Positions 9,215-17,899 are shown, counted from the first letter of the stretch. The stretch: DNA of 64,000 nt from Mariniphaga sp041686935 (GCA_041686935.1 JAWLCW010000007.1:62001-126000), one strand, 5' to 3'. Notes: generated by a model from the letters alone, not told the origin. Translations and numbers: made by a program.

Positions 9215-10243
9215 CTATTTTACCGGTTCAGGCATTTTATTGTGCAGCAGGGCGTCCACTAATTCCTTTTTGAAGTTTTTTGAATCCGGATTATAGATTC
9301 CAAAACCGGCGCTGAATTCCCAGTAAGCCCAGCTCCAGCCCAATTCCTCAAAATAACGGGTTAAAAACGTGGTCCATTTTGCACGGGATTCCATGTCGGC
9401 TCTTTCGTAAGCGCCGAATTCCCCAATATGAACCGGAATACTTTTTTCTTTTTCCAGGGCAATCAAAGGTGAAAAGTCTTTGCGAACCGCTTCGCGCTCT
9501 TCTTCTGTGTCGTTCCAGGTTGTTCCCAGCCATTCTTTGGAGCGTTCGCCCGACCAGCTTGCGCCCTGATGCGTAAAATGGAACGGATTGTAGTAGTGAA
9601 TGGTGAGGATGATATTGGGATCGCTCGGAATTTTCAAATGAGGCAAACCACCCAGGCCTCCCCAGTTGGCTGTGCCAATCATCACAATCCGATCCGGATT
9701 TTTCTTCCGGATAACTTCCAGCGCTTCAGGTATAAATTCGTTCCAAATTTCAGCAGTCAGGTTATCATGTGGTTCGTTGAGGATTTCAAAAACCAGGGTT
9801 TCAGGAAAATCTTTATAAAATTCGGAAATCTGTTCCCATTGTTTGAGAAAACGTTCTTTTTGTCCTTCCGGGTCTTTATAAAGCGCATCGTGGTGGTGCA
9901 TATTCAAAACAACATACAATCCGTTATTTAAGGCTGAATCCACAACTTGCTTTATTCGCTGGAAAAAGGAAGGGTGAATAGTATAAGGTGGCTTTTCGAG
10001 GCTTCTGTCTGAAGGTTCCCAGCGCACGGGAATACGAACGTGGTTAAACCCCAAGTCAGCAATAATTTTGGCATATTCCGGTTGCCATCGGCTCCCCCAC
10101 GCTCCCTCGGAGGGCGATTCAAACATATTTCCATAGTTGATTCCCCGACCGAGTTTTTCGTTCATTTCAAACGCCTTTTTGCGCGACTGTGCCGTTAATC
10201 CGAGGGAGATAGAAAGAAGTAAAATTGCAATCAGGTTTTTCAT
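9215..10243 (-). CDS. GH5 endoglucanase-like enzyme, without sorting domain
   Basis: 342 residues from ATG 10243 (an in-frame ATG at 10261 would add six). Signal peptide ends near LTAQS. The catalytic barrel aligns with its neighbour without gaps through the active-site region, so Glu157 (EILNEPH) and Glu275 (HIGEFGAY) hold the same positions. It stops right after LVDALLHNKMPEP, where the neighbour continues into its binding module and T9SS tail. The product is therefore likely periplasmic, though a lipid-free secreted form cannot be excluded. The pair looks like a tandem duplication followed by loss or gain of the C-terminal modules; the two could act on long and short glucans in series. Confidence 0.88.
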   Translation of the reverse strand: MKNLIAILLLSISLGLTAQSRKKAFEMNEKLGRGINYGNMFESPSEGAWGSRWQPEYAKIIADLGFNHVRIPVRWEPSDRSLEKPPYTIHPSFFQRIKQVVDSALNNGLYVVLNMHHHDALYKDPEGQKERFLKQWEQISEFYKDFPETLVFEILNEPHDNLTAEIWNEFIPEALEVIRKKNPDRIVMIGTANWGGLGGLPHLKIPSDPNIILTIHYYNPFHFTHQGASWSGERSKEWLGTTWNDTEEEREAVRKDFSPLIALEKEKSIPVHIGEFGAYERADMESRAKWTTFLTRYFEELGWSWAYWEFSAGFGIYNPDSKNFKKELVDALLHNKMPEPVK

Positions 10244-10421
10244 ACTATTGGTTTTAGACATTACAAAAATGTAATTGTTGCAAGTAAAAATAAACTAAAT
10301 TTTTGATAATATGAATCAATCTTAATTGAAGGAGTGGTTCTCTTTTAATAAAAATCCTAATTTTAGCCTTCAACCGGACAGGTAGCTTTTAATTAAAGTG
10401 GAACCGTGAAACGTAACCTGC

Positions 10422-11423
10422 ATGAAAGTTTTTGCTGTTTTTCTTTTGATTTGTGTGTTTTTAATCTCCTGCCGGAATTCCGGTGACGGTCCGGAATACA
10501 TTTTACGGTTGGGTCACCAGGCCAACGAACAGGATATCTGGCACAGGTCGGCCCTGCATTTTGCCCATGTTCTCGATTCACTCTCCGAAGGAAGAATTGA
10601 AGTGAGGGTACACCCCGCCGAGCAGCTTGGCCCTGAACTGGATATGATTCGCAGCATCAGGGCCGGGGTTGTGGAAATGACCATTACCGGAGAAAGCATG
10701 CAAAACTGGGCGGGAATAACAGCACTGTTGGCCGTGCCTTATCTTATCCGCGATTCTGAACATCTTAAGCAGGTGGTTGAAGGGGAAATCGGACAGGAGA
10801 TTGCAGATGAAATGATTCGTAAAATCGGTGTCAGGCCGGTTGGTTATTTCGAGCGCGGACCGCGGCATCTCACTTCAAACCGGCCCATAAACCAACCCGA
10901 AGACCTTGCCGGAATTATTTTGAGGGTACCTAATGTTCCGCTGTTTGTGCAGGTTTGGCAAGCGCTGGGAGCCAAACCTACGCCCATGACTTTTTCCGAG
11001 GTTTTTACCGCCCTGCAGCAGGGAACGGTGGAAGCGCAGGAAAATCCGTTTGCGCTCATTTACAGTGCCGGTCTTTTCGAAGTACAAAAATACCTGAACC
11101 TTACAAACCATGTCACCAGTTGGATATATGTGGTGATTGGGGAAAAGCAGTTTCAGGCGCTGCCGGATGAATTACAGGAAAAGGTTTTGGAGGCCGGAAA
11201 ACTGATGCAGCAATACCATGAAAAAGAATTTGTAAAACAAGAAGAACTTTTACGACATCAACTGGAAGAGAAGGGAATGCAGTTTGTTGAACCGGATGTG
11301 GAAGCATTCAGAAAAAAAGCCGAAGCTGCTGTGCTGGATGCCCTGCCTGAAGCGTACAGGCTGTTGTATAAAAAAATTACAGAACTGGGAACTAAAAATG
11401 ATACCGATGAAACTGATTTATAA
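10422..11423 (+). CDS. dctP: TRAP transporter substrate-binding lipoprotein, DctP family
   Basis: 333 residues. The N-terminus ends in a lipobox (FLISC, Cys17), so the binding protein is probably lipid-anchored, not free in the periplasm. The body is a DctP/TAXI-type fold: LRLGHQ at the start, HPAEQLGPE, and the conserved block FERGPRHLTSNRPI with DLAGIILRVPN around residue 165, whose arginine usually holds the carboxylate of the ligand. It heads a three-gene operon with the small and large permeases. Substrate is probably an organic acid or sugar acid, but cannot be named. It is divergent from the GH5 pair, which hints at but does not show a link to their products. Confidence 0.9.
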   Translation: MKVFAVFLLICVFLISCRNSGDGPEYILRLGHQANEQDIWHRSALHFAHVLDSLSEGRIEVRVHPAEQLGPELDMIRSIRAGVVEMTITGESMQNWAGITALLAVPYLIRDSEHLKQVVEGEIGQEIADEMIRKIGVRPVGYFERGPRHLTSNRPINQPEDLAGIILRVPNVPLFVQVWQALGAKPTPMTFSEVFTALQQGTVEAQENPFALIYSAGLFEVQKYLNLTNHVTSWIYVVIGEKQFQALPDELQEKVLEAGKLMQQYHEKEFVKQEELLRHQLEEKGMQFVEPDVEAFRKKAEAAVLDALPEAYRLLYKKITELGTKNDTDETDL

Positions 11424-11859
11424 ACTGTTTAAAGCCGGTGCTTTAATTAGCCTGGTGGCCATGATAGCGGCAGTAACCATACAAGTTTTTGCCCGGTTTT
11501 TTTTGGAAAGTGCGCCACACTGGACAGAAGAGGCAGCACGGATATTTTTTGTTTATTCCGTTGGGTTTGGTACCGCCATTGGAATTAAAAACGGCGATTT
11601 TATCCGACTCGATTTGATTACCAGATATTTGACCGGGTGGCTGAACAAATGGCTGAATATTTTTACAGATGTGGCGGTTATCGTTTTTGCGGTCATTATA
11701 ACTGTTCACAGCGTAAAATTTGTACGGCTTGGAATGGACGAGCTTTCCCCTGCTCTGCAAATCACCATGGGTTTTGTTTTTATCAGCATTACACTTATCG
11801 GGCTATCGGTTATCCTTTTTACGATTGCAAATCTTTATCATTCATTTAAGCAGAAATAG
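11398..11859 (+). CDS. dctQ: TRAP transporter small permease, DctQ family
   Basis: 153 residues with four membrane helices, the standard layout of the DctQ subunit that pairs with DctM in Na+-coupled uptake. Conserved features are the first helix ending VFARFFLE, the segment HWTEEAARIFFVYSVGFG and IKNGDFIRLD. The gene overlaps dctP by 26 bases if ATG 11398 is used (a GGGA lies about 8 bases before it) or by 17 with ATG 11407. The frame extends further upstream inside dctP, but that part is not family-like. Confidence 0.88.
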   Translation: MIPMKLIYKLFKAGALISLVAMIAAVTIQVFARFFLESAPHWTEEAARIFFVYSVGFGTAIGIKNGDFIRLDLITRYLTGWLNKWLNIFTDVAVIVFAVIITVHSVKFVRLGMDELSPALQITMGFVFISITLIGLSVILFTIANLYHSFKQK

Positions 11860-11860
11860 T

Positions 11861-13132
11861 ATGATTTGGCTGTTGTTTGTAGTTTTTTTCGTTTTGTTGT
11901 TCCTGCGTTTTCCCATTGCCTTTGCGCTGGGAATTTCAACATTCACCTATATTTTATTCGAAGGGATTCCGCTGATTATAATTCCCCTGAAAATGTATTC
12001 CGGTATCGATGTTTTTGTGCTGCTTAGTATTCCCGGATTTATATTGGCCGGAAATTTAATGAACAGTTGCGGAATGACCGACCGTATTATCCGTTTCAGT
12101 AACAACCTGCTGGGGCATATCAGGGGAGGACTCTCCCTGGCCAACATCGGTGCTTCCATGATTTTTTCCGGCATTTCCGGTACGGCTATTTCCGACACGG
12201 CTTCCATTGGTTCGGTTATGATTCCCGCCATGAAAAAAGAAGGATACGATGCAGATTTTTCCTGCGCCGTTACCGCTGCTTCCTCTACAATCGGCCCTAT
12301 AATTCCGCCAAGTTTGCCTATGATTATTGCAGGGTCACTTACCGGCATTTCAATCGGGAAACTGTTTCTTGCAGGCGCCATTCCAGGTATTTTGTTGGCC
12401 ATCGGGTTGGGTATTGTTTCCTATTCTATCTCCATCAGGAAAAACCATCCCAAACAAACAAAAGCTTCCTGGAAACAGCGGGGCAAAGGTTTTATCCACG
12501 CTTTCTGGGCTTTGCTGATGACTTTTTTGATTCTTTTCGGAATAATCGGCGGTGTTTTTACGCCCACCGAAGCTTCGGTAGTGGCTGTATTGTACGCCAT
12601 TTTAATAGGTACTTTATTATACAGATCACTTAACTGGAAAAGTTTTTTTTCAGTTATGACCGCTTCGGCAGGAACCACGGCTTCGCTGATGTTGCTGGTT
12701 GGATTTGCCAATTTGTTTGGCTGGATTCTGATAAGCGAACAAGTACCGCAAAACCTTGCCGAATGGTTGCTTACCATTACCCAAAATAAATATTTGCTGT
12801 TGCTGCTCATCAATATTCTGCTTATCATCATCGGCTCTTTTATGGAAACCATTGCAGCCCTATTAATTGTTTACCCGATTTTGCTGAATGTTGCTGTTTC
12901 TGTTGGAATCGATCCCATTCAGTTTTCTGTAATTGCAGTCTTGAACCTGATAATCGGACTGAACACTCCTCCGGTGGGAGTCTGTTTGTTTGTGGCTTCC
13001 GGTATCGGTAAAGTTTCGATGGAGAAAGTGGCAAAAGCCGGTTTTCCTTTTTTATTGGTAAGTATTCTTATTTTGATGCTTGTTTCCTACATCCCGGCGC
13101 TGTCGCTATTTCTACCCGGATTGTTTGATTAG
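11861..13132 (+). CDS. dctM: TRAP transporter large permease, DctM family
   Basis: 423 residues with about 12 hydrophobic helices, the ion-coupled translocation subunit of the TRAP system. Signature segments include FSGISGTAISDTASIGSVM, STIGPIIPPSLPMIIAG, GVFTPTEASVVAVLYA and LNLIIGLNTPPVGVCLF, all well preserved, so the subunit should be active. ATG 11861 follows the dctQ stop by one base (TAGT ATG). An open extension back to 11720 lies inside dctQ and was not used. The gene ends nine bases before the convergent DUF1846 gene; I see no hairpin between them. Confidence 0.92.
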   Translation: MIWLLFVVFFVLLFLRFPIAFALGISTFTYILFEGIPLIIIPLKMYSGIDVFVLLSIPGFILAGNLMNSCGMTDRIIRFSNNLLGHIRGGLSLANIGASMIFSGISGTAISDTASIGSVMIPAMKKEGYDADFSCAVTAASSTIGPIIPPSLPMIIAGSLTGISIGKLFLAGAIPGILLAIGLGIVSYSISIRKNHPKQTKASWKQRGKGFIHAFWALLMTFLILFGIIGGVFTPTEASVVAVLYAILIGTLLYRSLNWKSFFSVMTASAGTTASLMLLVGFANLFGWILISEQVPQNLAEWLLTITQNKYLLLLLINILLIIIGSFMETIAALLIVYPILLNVAVSVGIDPIQFSVIAVLNLIIGLNTPPVGVCLFVASGIGKVSMEKVAKAGFPFLLVSILILMLVSYIPALSLFLPGLFD

Positions 13133-13141
13133 TATTGTTTT

Positions 13142-14668
13142 TCAACTCATAAACAGGCTTTTGCTTGAATATTCCGGATCACAAGTCAGGTTCACCTTCA
13201 GTTTTCGCAAACCGGCTTCGTCGCCGGGAGTGGGGATGTGGGTAAGGTGCACTTCACAATCCTCCAGATACTTAAGTTTTTCCAGCGCCATTTGCCCTGC
13301 CGGGTTCGATAACGCACTAATAGCAAGCGCGATCAGCGTTTCATCCAAATCCAGACTGGTCATTTTCCCATTCAGAATATTTTTTTTCAAATGGGTAACC
13401 GAATCGATAATACTTTGCGGAATGAGATACATCTCGTCGGGCAATCCGGCCAAATGTTTGGTAGCGTTTAGAATCAGACTCGACGATGCGTGCATAAGTG
13501 GAGAGTTTTTTCCGGTTATGATGGTTCCGTCGGGCAGTTCAATGGATGCGCCGCAAAAAATTCCCTGATTGCCTTTCCCGGTTACTTCGGCATTTCTGGC
13601 CGCTTCGCGTGCCGGTTGCACCACACTGCGGTCTTCGGGCTTTGCGCCAACCTTGTTCATGATGCTTTTTATCCGTTCAAATGTAATTTTATCTGCCAGT
13701 CCCATGGCATATTCCACCGCACATCTGAAATACCTCCGGATAATTTCCTGGTGCGATGCCTCTGAAATGATTCGGTCGTCAACAATTCCTGCACTGGCCC
13801 TGTTCACACCCATGTCGGTGGGCGACTGGTACATGGATTCGCCACCGGTAATTTTTTCAAAAATTCGCTTGAGCAAATGAAAAGCTTCAATATCGCGGTT
13901 GTAGTTCACCACTTCCTCATTGTATGCTCTTAAATGATGTTCGTCAATCAGTACCTTGTCATCCAAATCAACGGTTGCTGCTTCGTATGCTATGTTTACC
14001 TTGTGCTCAACCGGTAAATCCCAGATTGGAAAGGTTTCAAATTTGGCATAACCGGCTTTTATTCCTTTTTTATATTCGTGATACAGGTTGCTGAGGCAGG
14101 TGGCCAGTTTGCCGCTTCCCGGTCCCGGTCCGGTAACCACCACAATGGGTTTGGTGACTTCAATATATTTGTTGGCGCCATAACCTTCGTCGCTCACAAT
14201 CAGGTCAATATCGGTTGGGTAGCCTTTGGTGGGGTAGTGCACATAAACCTTCATTCCCCGCATTTCAAGTTTATTTTTGAAGGCTTTGGCCGGTGGCTGG
14301 TTTTGGTATCGTGTAATGACTACGGCTGTAATTTCAATTCCCCATTCCCTGAAATCGTCGATGGTTTTCAGCGCATCCACATCGTAGGTAATACCAAAAT
14401 CAGCACGCATTTTTTTGCGTTCAATATCGCCGGCATGAATACAAAGGATAACATCAGTTTTGTCTTTCAGCTTTTGCAGCAGGCGCATTTTTACATTGGG
14501 GTCGAATCCCGGAAGCACCCTTGCCGCATGATGATCAAACATCAGTTTTCCGCCAAATTCAAGGTAGAGACGGTGGTTAAAACGATGCACCCGCTCAAGT
14601 ATGGCAACCGTTTGTTCCTGTAAATATTTTTCGTTGTCGAACCCCATTTGTTTTTTGATGTCTGTCAT
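13142..14668 (-). CDS. DUF1846 family protein
   Basis: 508 residues, cytoplasmic. The family is recognised by VVVTGPGPGSGKLATCLSN, a loop rich in Gly/Pro that resembles a nucleotide-binding P-loop (GxGSGK), and by SPTDMGVNRASAG and SASLILNATKHLAG-like blocks towards the C-terminus. The biochemical role of the family is not established to my knowledge; an ATP-linked function is only suggested by the loop. The start at 14668 is preceded by an AGGGA sequence two bases away from the ATG in a CAGGGAGC context. An open extension to 14779 overlaps the end of the repressor gene and lacks family features. Neighbours offer no functional hint. Confidence 0.85.
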   Translation of the reverse strand: MTDIKKQMGFDNEKYLQEQTVAILERVHRFNHRLYLEFGGKLMFDHHAARVLPGFDPNVKMRLLQKLKDKTDVILCIHAGDIERKKMRADFGITYDVDALKTIDDFREWGIEITAVVITRYQNQPPAKAFKNKLEMRGMKVYVHYPTKGYPTDIDLIVSDEGYGANKYIEVTKPIVVVTGPGPGSGKLATCLSNLYHEYKKGIKAGYAKFETFPIWDLPVEHKVNIAYEAATVDLDDKVLIDEHHLRAYNEEVVNYNRDIEAFHLLKRIFEKITGGESMYQSPTDMGVNRASAGIVDDRIISEASHQEIIRRYFRCAVEYAMGLADKITFERIKSIMNKVGAKPEDRSVVQPAREAARNAEVTGKGNQGIFCGASIELPDGTIITGKNSPLMHASSSLILNATKHLAGLPDEMYLIPQSIIDSVTHLKKNILNGKMTSLDLDETLIALAISALSNPAGQMALEKLKYLEDCEVHLTHIPTPGDEAGLRKLKVNLTCDPEYSSKSLFMS

Positions 14669-14775
14669 GCTCCCTGTTTGATTTTTTCGCCGATTTAAAA
14701 TTGAAGCTGCAAAAATCGGAAAATTTTCAGGTTTTGGAAATTTCGGAAGAGGAAATACAATAAAAAAACCGGCAC

Positions 14776-15576
14776 TCAAATACCGATTTTTTCCTCCAAA
14801 TTCTTTATCGCTGCCAAAATAGTCGCCATTTCAGAGCGGGCTTCCGGGAATTTCCGGCTGGTATAAGCATAAAACTTCCATATTTCCATCACATCTGCGG
14901 CTTCTACTGTGTAAGGTTTATATTCCGGGTTAAGTGATTTTAAAAGGATGGCGCCGTCCGGTTTTACCGTCGTCAGTTTAAATACAAAATCCTGTTGTCC
15001 TTTCAGAATGACAATACAGGGAGTATCCGGTTTGATGGTTGTCCAGTCCGGCACATATTGTGCAATAATGTCGCTGCCTTCGGGAACAGGCAACATGGAA
15101 TCGCCGGTAGAGGGAAAAATACGAAATGTTCCCCGGGAAGGCAGGTTCGGAAGCGAATATTTCGGCAGGCCTGCAATAAACTCCGGGTCGTTGTATCCTG
15201 CCATATACCCTGCTTTTGCCTTAACCGGTACATACTCTATGTTTTCATTGTTCGACCGGTCAACCGAAATGGCCAGCACCCGCAGGTTTCCGCCGCGAAT
15301 GTAAACATCGTTTCCTGCTTCCAGTTCCCGCATTTTTAATTCACCCAGTTTCGAAAGATCGATTCTCAGCAACGTATCGATACTTATTTTAAAAAATTCT
15401 GAAAAACTCAGGTAATCTTCCGGTTGCGGCGATTTTGTGTTACCGGCTTCAATGGCAGCAAGCTTTGCACGGGTTAACCCCAGCATTGAAGCAAGGGCTT
15501 CCTGGCTCATTTTTTTCCGTTCCCGCAGAAATTTAATATTCGAAGCGAAAAATATTTTTTGTGATTTATTATTCAT
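14776..15576 (-). CDS. XRE-S24 (LexA-like) repressor of the imu cassette
   Basis: 266 residues. Residues 10-75 form an XRE helix-turn-helix (MSQEALASMLGLTRAKLAAIE). Residues 115-230 form an S24 self-cleavage domain: candidate scissile bond Ala122-Gly123 (VKAKAGYM), nucleophile Ser160 (STGDSMLP) and general base Lys200 (FVFKLT). Spacing of cleavage site, Ser and Lys matches LexA closely, so damage-triggered RecA-assisted autocleavage is likely. The last 35 residues form a helical tail. It is divergent from imuA with only 63 bases between starts, and two palindromes fill that gap, so I infer that it represses both itself and the mutagenesis genes. Confidence 0.88.
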   Translation of the reverse strand: MNNKSQKIFFASNIKFLRERKKMSQEALASMLGLTRAKLAAIEAGNTKSPQPEDYLSFSEFFKISIDTLLRIDLSKLGELKMRELEAGNDVYIRGGNLRVLAISVDRSNNENIEYVPVKAKAGYMAGYNDPEFIAGLPKYSLPNLPSRGTFRIFPSTGDSMLPVPEGSDIIAQYVPDWTTIKPDTPCIVILKGQQDFVFKLTTVKPDGAILLKSLNPEYKPYTVEAADVMEIWKFYAYTSRKFPEARSEMATILAAIKNLEEKIGI

Positions 15577-15588
15577 TTGTTATATTTA
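15558..15588 (+). promoter_or_regulatory. Candidate imuA-imuB-dnaE2 promoter
   Basis: TTTG (15558-15561), 19 bases, then TATATTTA (15581-15588), one mismatch from TAnnTTTG. Predicted transcription start about 15593. The -7 element lies inside the palindrome at 15577-15595, so a bound repressor would block it. Confidence 0.45.
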
Positions 15589-15595
15589 TAAACAA
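15577..15595. promoter_or_regulatory. Candidate repressor operator 2 (imperfect palindrome)
   Basis: TTGTTATATTTATAAACAA: outer arms TTGTT/AACAA match the perfect palindrome at 15600-15618. It begins directly next to the repressor start codon (ATG 15576, minus strand) and covers the presumed imuA -7 element, so it could control both directions. Confidence 0.55.
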
Positions 15596-15599
15596 TGAA

Positions 15600-15618
15600 T
15601 TGTTATTAATAATAACAA
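15600..15618. promoter_or_regulatory. Candidate repressor operator 1 (perfect palindrome)
   Basis: TTGTTATTAATAATAACAA has two exact 9-base arms around a single central base. It lies 23 bases (about two helical turns) from operator 2, on the same face of the DNA, and overlaps the -7 element of the repressor gene at 15623-15616. Confidence 0.65.
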
Positions 15619-15623
15619 ATTTA
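15616..15623 (-). promoter_or_regulatory. -7 element of the XRE-S24 repressor gene
   Basis: On the minus strand 15623-15616 reads TAAATTTG, an exact TAnnTTTG. Predicted transcription start about 15611, inside operator 1, which implies autorepression. A clear -33 TTG is not seen at the usual distance. Confidence 0.5.
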
Positions 15624-15639
15624 GTAATAATTTTTAATT

Positions 15640-16392
15640 ATGAAAGAGTTGGCGGGGAAAAAAGAAATCATCAGGCTGTTGAAAGAGAAGCTACTAACCA
15701 TGGAGGGGTTCAGCACCGGGCCGGAAAGCGGACAGCCTGATTTTGGACTGGGGCCGGTAAACGCTTCCTTTCCCGGCGGTACTTTTCCTGTTGGAACCAT
15801 ACACGAATTCATCAGCCCTACGGAGGCATGTTCCGCTGCAGCCAATGGCTTTATTGCCGGGTTATTGGGCATACTTCTGAAAAAAGGAGGCATTTGCCTG
15901 TGGATAAGCGCCGGTCGTAAACTGTTTCCCCCGGCGCTAAAATTTTTTGGAATTGAACCGCACCGTGTCATTTTTATTGATATCAGGCGGGAAAAGGACG
16001 CGCTTTGGGTTATGGAACAGGCGCTGAAATGCACCTCACTTGCAGCCGTTGTCGGCGAATTGCGGAATATCAGTTTTGCTGAATCGAGAAGATTACAACT
16101 TGCCGTTGGCGAGAGCCGGGTAACTGGCTTTTTGCACCGCCATCAACCTTACACAAATAATACGCTGGCCTGCGTGTCGAGGTGGAAAATCAGTCCAATA
16201 GCAAGCCGGTTGCCCGACGGGCTTCCCGGTGTAGGATTTCCCCGCTGGGAAGTTGAACTGGAAAAAATACGCAACGGCAAACCGGGCGTATGGCAAATTG
16301 AGTGGAGAAACGGAACATTCAGGCATCTTCACGCTCAAAGACAGGTTATTTATGATACAGAAATCGCAAAAAGGGAAAAGCATTATGCATAG
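15640..16392 (+). CDS. imuA: ImuA, RecA-like accessory protein of the mutasome
   Basis: 250 residues. ImuA proteins are relatives of RecA that work with ImuB and DnaE2 in damage-induced mutagenesis. The segment IHEFISPTEACSAAANGF is where RecA has its P-loop; glycine, lysine and threonine of the Walker A motif are missing, as in other ImuA proteins of Bacteroidota. It continues with ICLWISAGRKLFPPALKFFG, AAVVGELRNISF and RRLQLAVGESRVTGFLHRH, the usual RecA-like core order. The last eight bases overlap the start of imuB. First gene of the cassette, driven from the repressor-imuA control region. Confidence 0.88.
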   Translation: MKELAGKKEIIRLLKEKLLTMEGFSTGPESGQPDFGLGPVNASFPGGTFPVGTIHEFISPTEACSAAANGFIAGLLGILLKKGGICLWISAGRKLFPPALKFFGIEPHRVIFIDIRREKDALWVMEQALKCTSLAAVVGELRNISFAESRRLQLAVGESRVTGFLHRHQPYTNNTLACVSRWKISPIASRLPDGLPGVGFPRWEVELEKIRNGKPGVWQIEWRNGTFRHLHAQRQVIYDTEIAKREKHYA

Positions 16393-17881
16393 ACGCTATC
16401 TTTCCATATGGTTTCGTCATTTTGCCACGGACAGGGTGGCCCGGCTGCGTCCCGAACTTAAAGACAAGCCTTTTCTGCTGTATGCTCCCGAACGGGGCCG
16501 GATGGTGGTGAAAGCTTCCGGTAAAACCTTAAGCAGGGAAGGTATTGTTCCCGGTATGGTTGTGGCCGATGTGCGGGCCATACTGCCTTCTGTGGAAGTA
16601 CTCCCTGACGATCCGGCAGCAGAAAATAAGCTGCTGAAAGATTTGGCGGAATATTGTTTTCGTTATACTCCTACAGTGGCTACCGACTCCCCTGACGGTC
16701 TGATGCTGGACATTTCCGGTTGTGCTCATTTGTGGGGAGGCGAACTTCCGTACCTTAAAACAATCACAACCCGCTTTCACAAAGGAGGATACGATATTCG
16801 CGCCGCGATAGCCGGCACCATCGGTACGGCATGGGCCGTTGCACGGTATGGAAACAACAAACCAATCGTTGAACCCGGGGCGCAGACTGAAGCTCTCTTC
16901 CCGCTGCCCCCTGCTGCTTTGCGACTGAACAGTACCACGTTGCAGCGCATGGAAAAGCTTGGATTCAGGGAAATCGGGCAGTTGATTCGTATTCCGCAGT
17001 CAAACCTGCGCAGGCGTTTTGGCGACGGTTTGCTCACCCGCCTGGGACAGGCATTGGGAACAGAACACGAAACACTGCAACCCATTCGTCCCACGCCGGT
17101 TTACCAGGAAAGGCTTCCCTGCCTGGAACCTATCCGTACCGCCAAAGGAATTGAAATTGCACTCAAACGTCTGCTGGAAACGTTATGTGAGCAGTTTTTC
17201 AGGGAAGGCAAAGGAATGCGTACCGGTGTTCTCACAGGATACCGCATCGACGGGGAAATTGAGCAAATCAGCATCGGAACCAGCAGGGCATCGCGAAATG
17301 CAGCCCACCTGTTCAAGCTGTTCGAACTTAAAATACCCGAAATAGAACCGGCACTGGGAATTGAACTGTTTGTTCTGGAAGCTACACTGGTGGAGGATGT
17401 CAGTGAAACCCAGGAAGCACTATGGAACACGGGAGGCAACAATCCAAAGGCTGTTGCGGAATTGCTGGACAACATTGCCGGGAAAGTGGGTATGCAGGCC
17501 ATTCACCGGTATTTACCCCAGGAACACTACTGGCCGGAGCATTCGGTAAAAGAAATCAACTCGCTGGAAGAGCAACCTGAAACGGAGTGGAGAACTGACC
17601 GTCCCAGGCCGCTGCATCTTTTGCCCGAACCCGAACCTGTTGAGGTTATGGTTGCACTTCCCGACTACCCACCGCTGCATTTCCGGCACAGGGGAAACAT
17701 TGTACGAATTGCCAGAGCCGACGGCCCGGAGAGGATAGAACAGGAATGGTGGCTCCGGACAGGACCGCCCAGAGACTATTACCGGGTGGAAGATGAAAAC
17801 GGCGCCCGTTACTGGCTGTTCAGGCTTGGATTGTACGGAAACGAAAAACCACAATGGTTTTTGCATGGATTTTTTGCCTGA
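16385..17881 (+). CDS. imuB: ImuB, Y-family polymerase-like mutasome protein
   Basis: 498 residues, Y-family DNA polymerase fold (palm/fingers about 1-230, little finger about 240-360, then an ImuB-specific C-terminal region). The first catalytic motif reads YLSIWFRHF and lacks the acidic pair of true polymerases; the second reads SPDGLMLD, where an active enzyme has an Asp-Glu pair. It is therefore predicted inactive and acts as the hub joining ImuA, DnaE2 and the sliding clamp. QEALW at 343-347 is a plausible clamp-binding motif. Start ATG 16385 overlaps the imuA stop (ATGCATAG); an upstream open extension lies within imuA and was rejected. Confidence 0.88.
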   Translation: MHRRYLSIWFRHFATDRVARLRPELKDKPFLLYAPERGRMVVKASGKTLSREGIVPGMVVADVRAILPSVEVLPDDPAAENKLLKDLAEYCFRYTPTVATDSPDGLMLDISGCAHLWGGELPYLKTITTRFHKGGYDIRAAIAGTIGTAWAVARYGNNKPIVEPGAQTEALFPLPPAALRLNSTTLQRMEKLGFREIGQLIRIPQSNLRRRFGDGLLTRLGQALGTEHETLQPIRPTPVYQERLPCLEPIRTAKGIEIALKRLLETLCEQFFREGKGMRTGVLTGYRIDGEIEQISIGTSRASRNAAHLFKLFELKIPEIEPALGIELFVLEATLVEDVSETQEALWNTGGNNPKAVAELLDNIAGKVGMQAIHRYLPQEHYWPEHSVKEINSLEEQPETEWRTDRPRPLHLLPEPEPVEVMVALPDYPPLHFRHRGNIVRIARADGPERIEQEWWLRTGPPRDYYRVEDENGARYWLFRLGLYGNEKPQWFLHGFFA

Positions 17882-17899
17882 TTAAAAAGGAAAAGAATA

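Noticed and set aside
7454..10243. GH5 pair as an assembly or sequencing duplicate
   Set aside because: The copies differ at many residues and in their C-terminal architecture, so they are real paralogues.
11720..11860. Long start for dctM
   Set aside because: Lies inside dctQ in another frame; ATG 11861 directly follows the dctQ stop.
16253..16384. Long start for imuB
   Set aside because: Lies inside imuA; the ATGCATAG overlap at 16385 is a normal coupled start and the ImuB family begins there.
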